Positions 58,520 through 64,000 of a stretch of DNA of 64,000 nt are shown here, piece after piece. Source of the DNA: JAMHWF01 sp964371405 (lineage in GTDB: Bacteria > Pseudomonadota > Gammaproteobacteria > Burkholderiales > Burkholderiaceae_C); contig CAYJLV010000018.1 of NCBI GenBank assembly GCA_964371405.1, positions 1 to 64,000 on the forward strand. Reading direction: 5' to 3'. Below the pieces are notes generated by a model. It was not told the origin of the DNA, made no database searches, and saw only the letters and a program-made list of their open reading frames with translations. The number at the start of each line of letters is the position of its first letter. The first letter of the stretch is position 1. The position numbers were made by a program, and so were the translations under genes.

Positions 58520-59449
58520 TCAGCGCTGCTTGCGCGCGACGCGCTCGGCGAGGCCGGGCCCGCCGGCGAGGAACCTGGCCGGATCCTGCGGCGCACCGTC
58601 GACCAGCACTTCGAAGTGCAGATGCGGGCCCGTCGAGCGGCCCGAGGTACCGACGTCGGCGACGCGCTGGCCGCGCCGCACGATGTCGCCCGCCTTCACG
58701 TGGACCTTCGCCGCGTGCGCATAGCGTGTGACAACGCCGTTGCCGTGGTCGATCTCGAGCATGCGTCCGTAGGCCGCGTGCGTGTTAGCCGACAGCACGA
58801 CGCCGCCGGCCGCGGCCCAGATCGGCGTACCGGCATCGGCCGGAAAGTCGAGCCCGGTATGCAGCGCGTTGTGGCCCGAGAACGGATCGACGCGAAAGCC
58901 GAAACCGGATCCGGCGCTGCCTTCGACGGGGCGGCTGGTCGGAATCATCAGTGCCTGCAGGCGCCGCTCCGAAAGGCGCGCCTCGATGTAGGTGTAGAGG
59001 TCGCCGCTATGGTCGCTCTGGCGGTCGATCGCGCCGACCATGACATCGAGTTGTTCGAATGACGGCGTCTGCGCCGGCACGAACGGCCCGCCCTGACTGC
59101 CGGCGGCCGCCCGCGTCGCCGCAGCGAACTCGTCGGCGCGCACGCCGGCGAGGCCGGATACACGCTCGCCCATTGCCTCGAGCTTGACCAGCTTGGCCTG
59201 CATCTCGCCGATGCGGCGCGCCATCGCGTCGAGGTTCTCGCGCAGGTAACGGTCGCGTTGCTCAGGAGCGACGGCGGCCACGACGCCCGTCCACCCGCCG
59301 CCCGCCGCCTTCGGCCCGATGAAGTGCCAGACCGCAACGGCTGCGATCCACAGCAGCAGCATCGCCCCGACCCCGGCCGCGAACTGCAGCCGACCGACAT
59401 GCAGCACCTTCGTGCGCGCCAATGTCCCGTGCGTGATGATGATCTGCAT
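58520..59449 (-). CDS. M23 family metallopeptidase
   Basis: A 309-residue LytM-type zinc endopeptidase. A transmembrane anchor lies at about 25-45 (AAGVGAMLLLWIAAVAVW). A coiled-coil-like segment with conserved LREN and ARRIGEMQAKLVKLEAMGERV follows. The C-terminal M23 domain has HNALHTGLDF (H-x3-H-type metal ligand region) and HLHFEVLVDG. It probably cleaves peptidoglycan cross-links or acts as an activator of amidases in the periplasm. The start at 59449 has GGGGAG 6 bp upstream and lies only 15 bp from the divergent dciA start. Confidence 0.9.
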   Translation of the reverse strand: MQIIITHGTLARTKVLHVGRLQFAAGVGAMLLLWIAAVAVWHFIGPKAAGGGWTGVVAAVAPEQRDRYLRENLDAMARRIGEMQAKLVKLEAMGERVSGLAGVRADEFAAATRAAAGSQGGPFVPAQTPSFEQLDVMVGAIDRQSDHSGDLYTYIEARLSERRLQALMIPTSRPVEGSAGSGFGFRVDPFSGHNALHTGLDFPADAGTPIWAAAGGVVLSANTHAAYGRMLEIDHGNGVVTRYAHAAKVHVKAGDIVRRGQRVADVGTSGRSTGPHLHFEVLVDGAPQDPARFLAGGPGLAERVARKQR

Positions 59450-59452
59450 CGC

Positions 59453-59458
59453 TACACT
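59453..59458 (+). promoter_or_regulatory. Possible -10 box (TACACT) directly before dciA
   Basis: TACACT followed by six Cs and then the dciA ATG at 59465. No Shine-Dalgarno sequence is present. Transcription from this box would start at or next to the ATG, giving a leaderless message. The -35 region would lie inside the divergent M23 gene and is not obvious. Confidence 0.35.
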
Positions 59459-59464
59459 CCCCCC

Positions 59465-59815
59465 ATGAACCCGAAGGTTCGCCCTCTCGGCCCCTCTTCT
59501 CCCGCCTCGCCGCATGCGCTGCCGCTCGACCAGGCGATTTCGGGCAACGATGCGCTCGTGCGCCTGACGGCACTGCTGCGCGAGTCCAACGACCGCCTCA
59601 CTGCCATCCTGCCGCTTCTGCCCGAAACGCTCGCCACCCACGTCCGGGCCGGCCCCCTCGACGAGTCCGGCTGGTCGCTGCTGGCCGCCAACGCGGCCGT
59701 GGCCGCGAAGCTGCGTCAACTGCAACCGCGCCTCGAAAACGCCCTGCGAGAACGCGGATGGCAGGTTAGCCCGATCCGGGTGAAGATCCAAACGCCGCAC
59801 GGCAACGGCGTGTGA
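59465..59815 (+). CDS. dciA: DciA-like (DUF721) protein
   Basis: A 116-residue protein of the DUF721/DciA family, the ancestral bacterial loader/partner of the replicative helicase DnaB. The core DALVRLTALLRESNDRL and LPETLATHVRAGPLDESGWSLLAANAAVAAKLRQLQPRLENALRERGW pattern fits the KH-like DUF721 fold. In betaproteobacteria the gene is usually found here, next to the M23 peptidase and secA. The start is ATG at 59465, with no ribosome-binding site but a -10-like box six bases before. Confidence 0.78.
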   Translation: MNPKVRPLGPSSPASPHALPLDQAISGNDALVRLTALLRESNDRLTAILPLLPETLATHVRAGPLDESGWSLLAANAAVAAKLRQLQPRLENALRERGWQVSPIRVKIQTPHGNGV

Positions 59816-60018
59816 GCGTTGTGACGGCGCCGCCGACGTTACGCCTGCCGGGCCGGCCGCGGCCGCGCCGGCGGCATCGGGGGTTACCCTTGATTCGCGA
59901 GAAGTCAGGCTCGACCGCAGCACCCGAAGCAGGGATCGACGCACGGCCCTTGCGAGTGGATAAATCGCGTATCGGCCGCGCGCCAGCGCGGCGCTGCAAG
60001 GCCCACCCGAGTCAGTTC

Positions 60019-60261
60019 ATGGTCAGCCTGTTGAAACCGAGCATCGCTCCCGACCCACGTTCGCGCTGCCAGGCGTGCGGCTCGACGAGCTACCGCCGCG
60101 TCATCGCCCGCGACGCCGGAGGTCGCCTCACGGCGACCGGTCAGTATCAGTGCGCGGGCTGTTCGCTGACCTTCAGCGACCTGACTGCATGGCGCGGCGC
60201 CGCCGTACGCCTGCCGGGGCGCGAAACGGCCGACGATCCGCGCCAGCCGAAGCTGTTCTAG
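60019..60261 (+). CDS. Small zinc-ribbon protein
   Basis: An 80-residue protein with four cysteines in two pairs: CQACGSTSYRR and YQCAGCSLTF. These form a probable zinc ribbon, with a basic ARDAGGRLTATG stretch between them. It could bind nucleic acid, or be a transcription- or translation-related accessory protein. I do not recognise a family. A longer upstream frame back to 59812 is Arg/Pro-rich and looks non-coding, so the ATG at 60019 was chosen. The 203 bp before it show no other gene. Confidence 0.55.
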   Translation: MVSLLKPSIAPDPRSRCQACGSTSYRRVIARDAGGRLTATGQYQCAGCSLTFSDLTAWRGAAVRLPGRETADDPRQPKLF

Positions 60262-60271
60262 GTTGGAGGTG

Positions 60272-60347
60272 TGGTGCCGGCTGTCAGAATCGAACTGACG
60301 ACCTTCCGCTTACAAGGCGGGTGCTCTACCAACTGAGCTAAGCCGGC
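60272..60347 (-). tRNA. tRNA-Thr (anticodon UGU)
   Basis: A full 76-nt cloverleaf on the minus strand with encoded CCA. The 7-bp acceptor GCCGGCT/AGCCGGC, D arm with GCTC-AGTTGGTA-GAGC, anticodon loop CTTGTAA (UGU at 34-36, threonine), and T arm GTCAG-TTCGATT-CTGAC are all intact. It lies between the zinc-ribbon gene and sspB, transcribed with the sspA-sspB direction. Confidence 0.97.
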
Positions 60348-60459
60348 GCATCGCAATCTCGACGATCGACGAGTTGCAACTGCAGTCGCAATGGTACTTG
60401 CGCTGCACCCCGGGCTTGTGCAAGCGCCGAACTCCGATTCGACCTGGCACGCCGCGCGA

Positions 60460-60984
60460 CTACTTGATGCGCTTGAGCGATGGCCGCCCGCCGCCGCCCG
60501 GCGCGGGCGTTTCGGGCTGGTCGGTGCCCGCTGCCGGCGGCGCCTCCGCAGCCGGTTCCTCGACCGAAGCCAGGCGCAGCCCGCGCACCGCAGCGTCGGA
60601 CTTGTCCGCTGGGGAGATCGGCGCCGCGTCGTCGGCCTGCCCCGCATCGCTGGGCGCCGGAAACGCCATGCCCTGGCCGTTCTCGCGCGCATAGATCGCG
60701 ATCACGTGCGTCACCGGCACGGCGATGTCGCGTGCCGAGCCGCCGAAGCGTGCCTTGAACTCGATCATCTCGTTGCCGAGCCTGAGCCCGCTCGTCGCCT
60801 CGAAGCCGACGTTGAGCACGATCTCGCCGTTCTTGACGTACTCGGCAGGCACGTCGACCCGGGCGTCGACGTGCACGGCCAGATAGGGCGTGTAGCCGTT
60901 GTCGGTGCACCAGTCGTGCAGCGCGCGGATCAGGTACGGCCGCGTCGAACCGCCCTGCGGCGCCGGATCGTTAGATTTGCTCAT
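60460..60984 (-). CDS. sspB: ClpXP protease specificity-enhancing factor SspB
   Basis: A 174-residue SspB homologue, the adaptor that delivers ssrA-tagged proteins to ClpXP. The substrate-binding domain spans ~14-110 (RPYLIRALHDWCTDNGYTPYLAV, GEIVLNVG, FGGSARDIAVPV, IYARENGQGMAF). A disordered linker leads to the C-terminal ClpX-binding tail GGRPSLKRIK, comparable to the tail of E. coli SspB. It lies 28 bp after the sspA stop, the classic sspAB order. Confidence 0.95.
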   Translation of the reverse strand: MSKSNDPAPQGGSTRPYLIRALHDWCTDNGYTPYLAVHVDARVDVPAEYVKNGEIVLNVGFEATSGLRLGNEMIEFKARFGGSARDIAVPVTHVIAIYARENGQGMAFPAPSDAGQADDAAPISPADKSDAAVRGLRLASVEEPAAEAPPAAGTDQPETPAPGGGGRPSLKRIK

Positions 60985-61012
60985 CGGCGGGACGCGCGCT
61001 ACGGCGGCGAGG

Positions 61013-61624
61013 CTACTTGCGCATCACTTTCTCGGACGGCGTCAGCGCCTCGATATAGGCAGGCCGCGAGAAGATGCGCTCGGCGTACTTGAGCAGCGGC
61101 GCGGCGTTCTTCGAGACATCGATGCCGTAGTAGTCGAGGCGCCACAGCAGCGGCGCGATCGCGACGTCGAGCATCGAGAAGTCGTCGCCCAGCATGTACT
61201 TGTTCTTCAGGAAGATCGGCGCGAGCTGCGTCAGCCGATCCCGGATCTGCGAGCGCGCGCGCTCGATCTGCTTGTCGGTGGGCTTGATGCCGCGCGACTC
61301 GAGCACGTTGACGTGCGCGAACAGCTCCTTCTCGAAGTTGAGCAGGAACAGCCGCACGCGCGCACGCGCCACCGGATCGCCCGGCATCAGCTGCGGGTGC
61401 GGGAAGCGCTCGTCGATGTACTCGTTGATGATGTGCGACTCGTACAGGATCAGGTCGCGCTCGACGAGGATCGGCACCTCGTTATACGGGTTCATCAGCG
61501 CGATGTCTTCGGGCTTGGCGAACAGGTCGACGTCGCGGATCTCGAAATCCATGCCCTTCTCGAACAGCACGAAACGGCAGCGGTGCGAGTAGGGACAGGT
61601 GGTTCCGGAGTAAAGCACCATCAT
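61013..61624 (-). CDS. sspA: Stringent starvation protein A
   Basis: A 203-residue GST-fold regulator that binds RNA polymerase during stress. It has a thioredoxin-like N-terminal domain (VLYSGTTCPYSHRCRFVLFEKGM, NEVPILVERDLILYES) and an all-helical C-terminal domain with MLGDDFSMLDVAIAPLLWRL. The ATG at 61624 has AAGGAG 8 bp upstream; the next codon is also ATG. It follows petC after about 100 bp, the common petABC-sspAB arrangement of proteobacteria. Confidence 0.95.
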   Translation of the reverse strand: MMVLYSGTTCPYSHRCRFVLFEKGMDFEIRDVDLFAKPEDIALMNPYNEVPILVERDLILYESHIINEYIDERFPHPQLMPGDPVARARVRLFLLNFEKELFAHVNVLESRGIKPTDKQIERARSQIRDRLTQLAPIFLKNKYMLGDDFSMLDVAIAPLLWRLDYYGIDVSKNAAPLLKYAERIFSRPAYIEALTPSEKVMRK

Positions 61625-61692
61625 GGCGGCGGCTCCTTGGGACTCTCGATGCAAACAGGGCCATCGACCGAAGCGGCCGACGGCAGGCGGGC

Positions 61693-61714
61693 GGCCCGGC
61701 AGCGGCGCCGGGCC
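61693..61714. terminator. GC hairpin between petC and sspA
   Basis: GGCCCGGC-AGCGGC-GCCGGGCC, a perfect 8-bp stem with a 6-nt loop, 10 bp after the petC stop. No T-run follows. It may pause or stabilise the petABC transcript, allowing different expression of sspAB. Confidence 0.4.
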
Positions 61715-61724
61715 CCGGTCGGGG

Positions 61725-62495
61725 TCACTTCACGTCTTTCCAGTAGACGGCATTCAGGCGCCACGCGATCAGCGTGAACAGGGCCAGGAACAGCAGGACC
61801 CAGACGCCGATGCGCTGGCGCTGGTGCTGCGCCGGCTCGCCCATCCACTGCAGATAGGCCACGAGATCGGCCACGGCCTGGTCGTACTCGTTCGCGTTCA
61901 TCGTGCCGGGCGTCACCTGCTCGTAGCCGGCGAAGCGGTGCACCGTCTTCGACACGTCGTGCGGATCCTTCTCGTCGATGAACTTCGCCTCGCGCACGCC
62001 CTGCAGCTCCCACAGCACGTGCGGCATGCCGACGCTCGGGAACGCGAGGTTGTTCCAGCCGGTGGCCTTGGTCGAGTCGCGGTAATAGCTGCGCAGGTAG
62101 GTGTAGAGGTAGTCGGCCCCCGATCCCTGGCCGATCGCGGCGCGCGAACGCGCGATCACCGAAAGATCGGGCGGCACCGCGCCGAACCAGTCCTTGGCCT
62201 GCTTCGGGTCGAGCGCCGTCTTCATCGTCTCGCCGACCTTGTCGCCGGTGAACAGCAGGTTGTCCTTGATCTGCTCGTCGGTCAGCCCGATGTCACGCAG
62301 CCGGTTGTAGCGCACGTAGGCCGCCGAGTGGCAGTTCAGGCAGTAGTTGGCGAACAGCTTGGCGCCGTTCTGCAGCGACGCCAGCTCGGTCGCCTTGTTC
62401 GTCGGAAACTTGTCCCAGGCGATGCCGCCCTCGGACGCGCGCGCCGCCGACACGAACGCGAGGCAGGCGAGCAGGGAGAGGAGGATTTTCTTCAT
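61725..62495 (-). CDS. petC: Cytochrome c1 of the bc1 complex
   Basis: A 256-residue cytochrome c1. The signal peptide is cleaved near residue 20 (VSAARA-SEG). The haem motif is CLNCH (52-56). The axial-methionine region is VGMPHVLWE. A C-terminal transmembrane helix is followed by VYWKDVK. It passes electrons from the Rieske protein to soluble cytochromes or oxidases. It lies 19 bp after petB on the minus strand. Confidence 0.96.
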   Translation of the reverse strand: MKKILLSLLACLAFVSAARASEGGIAWDKFPTNKATELASLQNGAKLFANYCLNCHSAAYVRYNRLRDIGLTDEQIKDNLLFTGDKVGETMKTALDPKQAKDWFGAVPPDLSVIARSRAAIGQGSGADYLYTYLRSYYRDSTKATGWNNLAFPSVGMPHVLWELQGVREAKFIDEKDPHDVSKTVHRFAGYEQVTPGTMNANEYDQAVADLVAYLQWMGEPAQHQRQRIGVWVLLFLALFTLIAWRLNAVYWKDVK

Positions 62496-62514
62496 GGCTT
62501 GGACTTCCGCTCGC

Positions 62515-63918
62515 TCAATGGCCGGTGAACGTGATCCGATCGGGCACCTGCTTGAAGGTGCCGAGCTGGCTCCACCACGGCATCAGCAGGAAGAAGCCGA
62601 AATAGACCAGCGTGCCGACCTGCGAGAGGTAGTTGCCGACTTCCGACGGCGGCTGCGAGCCGAGGTAGCCGAGGACGAGGAAGAACACGACGAAGACGCC
62701 ATACACCACCTTGTGCCAGCCCGGGCGATAGCGGATCGACTTGGCCGGGCTGTGGTCCAGCCAGGGCAGGAAGAACAGCACGATCACCGCCGCGCCCATC
62801 ACGACGACGCCCCAGAACTTGGCGTCGAACACCTTGAGCAGCGCGATCAGGACGATGGCGCCGCCGAGCAGCGCGATCTTGGCCGCGCCGCCGAAGCGCC
62901 CGCGCAGCACGCCCAGCAGCGCGCCGATCGCGACGATCGCGACCAGCACGTTGACCATCAGGTCGGTCGTCGCGCGCAGCATCGAGTAGTACGGCGTGAA
63001 GTACCACACCGGCGCGATGTGCGCCGGCGTCTTCAACGGGTCGGCGGGGATGAAGTTGTTGTACTCGAGGAAGTAGCCGCCGAACTCCGGCGCGAAGAAC
63101 AGGATCGCGCTGAAGATGAACAGGAACACCGCGACGCCGAGGATGTCGTGCACCGTGTAGTACGGGTGGAACGGAATGCCGTCGAGCGGGATACCGCGCG
63201 CATCCTTCGTGGCCTTGATCTCGACACCGTCGGGGTTGTTCGAGCCGACGTCGTGCAGCGCCAGCAGGTGCGCGGCGATCAGCCCCAACAGCACCAGCGG
63301 CACGGCGATCACATGGAAGCTGAAGAAGCGGTTCAGTGTCGCGTCGGAGACCACGTAGTCGCCGCGGATCAGCAGCGCCAGGTCGGGGCCGACGAACGGG
63401 ATCGCGGCGAACAGGTTGACGATCACCTGCGCGCCCCAGTAGCTCATCTGGCCCCAGGGCAACAGGTAGCCCATGAAGGCCTCGCCCATCAGCGCGAGGA
63501 AGATGGCGCAGCCGAAGATCCACACCAGCTCGCGCGGCTTGCGGTAGCTGCCGTAGATGAGCCCGCGGTACATGTGCAGGTAGACGACGATGAAGAACGC
63601 GCTCGCGCCGGTGGAGTGCATGTAGCGCACCAGCCAGCCCCAGGGCACGTCGCGCATGATGTACTCGACCGACGCGAAGGCGAGCGCCGCGTCGGGCTTG
63701 TAGTGCATCGTCAGGAAGATGCCGGTCACGATCTGGATCACCAGCACCAGCATCGCCAGCGAGCCGAAGAAGTACCAGAAGTTGAAGTTCTTCGGAGCGT
63801 AGTACTCCGACATGTGGACCTTGTAGGCGTCGAACGCGGTCGGGAACCGGTTCTCGAGCCAGGTCGTCATCTTCTGCGTCGCCGATGCGCCAGCGGGCGC
63901 CACCTTGAATTCAGCCAT
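62515..63918 (-). CDS. petB: Cytochrome b of the bc1 complex
   Basis: A 467-residue cytochrome b with eight transmembrane helices plus extra C-terminal hydrophobic segments. Haem-ligand helices include STGASAFFIVVYLHMYRGL and SFHVIAVPLVLLGLIAAHLLALH. The Qo-site motif is PVWY (303-306) in place of the textbook PEWY. It forms the quinone-oxidising core with petA and petC. The C-terminal part after ~350 is variable. The start at 63918 follows the petA stop by 21 bp. Confidence 0.96.
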   Translation of the reverse strand: MAEFKVAPAGASATQKMTTWLENRFPTAFDAYKVHMSEYYAPKNFNFWYFFGSLAMLVLVIQIVTGIFLTMHYKPDAALAFASVEYIMRDVPWGWLVRYMHSTGASAFFIVVYLHMYRGLIYGSYRKPRELVWIFGCAIFLALMGEAFMGYLLPWGQMSYWGAQVIVNLFAAIPFVGPDLALLIRGDYVVSDATLNRFFSFHVIAVPLVLLGLIAAHLLALHDVGSNNPDGVEIKATKDARGIPLDGIPFHPYYTVHDILGVAVFLFIFSAILFFAPEFGGYFLEYNNFIPADPLKTPAHIAPVWYFTPYYSMLRATTDLMVNVLVAIVAIGALLGVLRGRFGGAAKIALLGGAIVLIALLKVFDAKFWGVVVMGAAVIVLFFLPWLDHSPAKSIRYRPGWHKVVYGVFVVFFLVLGYLGSQPPSEVGNYLSQVGTLVYFGFFLLMPWWSQLGTFKQVPDRITFTGH

Positions 63919-63939
63919 GGTCTGGTTCTCTGTTCTCGG

Positions 63940-64000
63940 TCAGGCCTTCTTGTCTTCGCCGATCACCAGCCGGGTCTCCGACAGGTAGGCGTGCGGCGGC
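63940..64000 (-). CDS. petA: Rieske iron-sulfur subunit of the bc1 complex (3' end only)
   Basis: Only the last 19 codons are in the window, ending LSETRLVIGEDKKA followed by TGA. The sequence PPHAYLSETRLVIGED is typical of the C-terminus of bacterial Rieske proteins (the usual strand after the cluster domain). The cluster-binding motifs lie beyond the edge. It is the first gene of petABC, read on the minus strand. Confidence 0.85.
   Translation of the reverse strand, partial: PPHAYLSETRLVIGEDKKA

Noticed and set aside
59812..60018. N-terminal extension of the small zinc-ribbon protein
   Set aside because: The extension is Arg/Pro-rich and unlike coding sequence of the neighbourhood; the ATG at 60019 suits the conserved part.

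Overview
The window is a high-GC bacterial chromosome segment that fits a betaproteobacterium of the order Burkholderiales (Rubrivivax/Leptothrix/Ideonella-like). The evidence is its housekeeping synteny: nudB-aspS-DUF502-fmdB and ubiB-ubiJ on the left; ubiE-DUF971-HIT, argJ, secA and dciA on the right; and sspB-sspA next to petC-petB-petA at the right end. No rRNA, CRISPR array, phage or insertion sequence was recognised. One tRNA (Thr, UGU) is present.

Layout. 1-9755, nearly all minus strand: a frameshifted PQQ-type sugar dehydrogenase, an unknown gene, an EEP-family hydrolase, nudB, aspS, a DUF502 membrane protein and an FmdB zinc-ribbon protein (a compact operon behind a TATAAT box), then a sodium:solute symporter, ubiB and ubiJ. 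9896-43411: a ~33.5 kb exopolysaccharide (EPS) locus. 43644-49248, minus strand: ubiE, DUF971, HIT and a giant FAD/Fe-S oxidoreductase. 49459-54384, plus strand: a complete ugpBAECQ glycerol-3-phosphate/phosphodiester uptake operon. 54372-64000, mostly minus strand: argJ, secA, an M23 peptidase, divergent dciA, a zinc-ribbon protein, tRNA-Thr, sspB, sspA, petC, petB and the 3' end of petA.

The EPS locus is built from two facing arms. The plus arm starts with EpsB (undecaprenyl-phosphate glucose-1-phosphate transferase) and EpsL (outer-membrane barrel). It continues with nucleotide-sugar enzymes (galE, gmd, fcl, manC, a UDP-HexNAc dehydrogenase), a GMC oxidoreductase, a GT4 glycosyltransferase, an FkbM methyltransferase, a formyltransferase-like/beta-propeller protein, an acyltransferase, a WecG/TagA transferase, a Gfo/Idh oxidoreductase and an unknown barrel-like protein. 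The minus arm runs from EpsE (export), EpsF (chain length) and EpsG (kinase) through a polysaccharide deacetylase, Wzx flippase, Wzy-like polymerase and GT2 glycosyltransferase to an asparagine-synthase-like amidotransferase. Between the arms lie two paralogous beta-helix lipoproteins that flank a minus-strand GT4 glycosyltransferase and a hexapeptide acyltransferase. Together the genes describe a Wzx/Wzy-dependent, fucose- and probably uronamide-containing EPS with secreted or surface beta-helix proteins.

Main points of interest. (i) The EPS locus sits exactly between ubiE and ubiJ-ubiB, which are usually adjacent. (ii) The two lipoproteins share a 745-bp stretch with one mismatch although their N-terminal halves are clearly diverged, which suggests gene conversion or an assembly artefact; a 10-N gap with homopolymer C runs lies just downstream. 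(iii) Several EPS-tailoring genes are of unknown function. (iv) The wzy gene ends in four 18-bp tandem repeats. (v) Cytochrome b carries PVWY instead of PEWY. (vi) ubiJ and dciA have -10-like boxes so close to the ATG that leaderless transcripts are possible.
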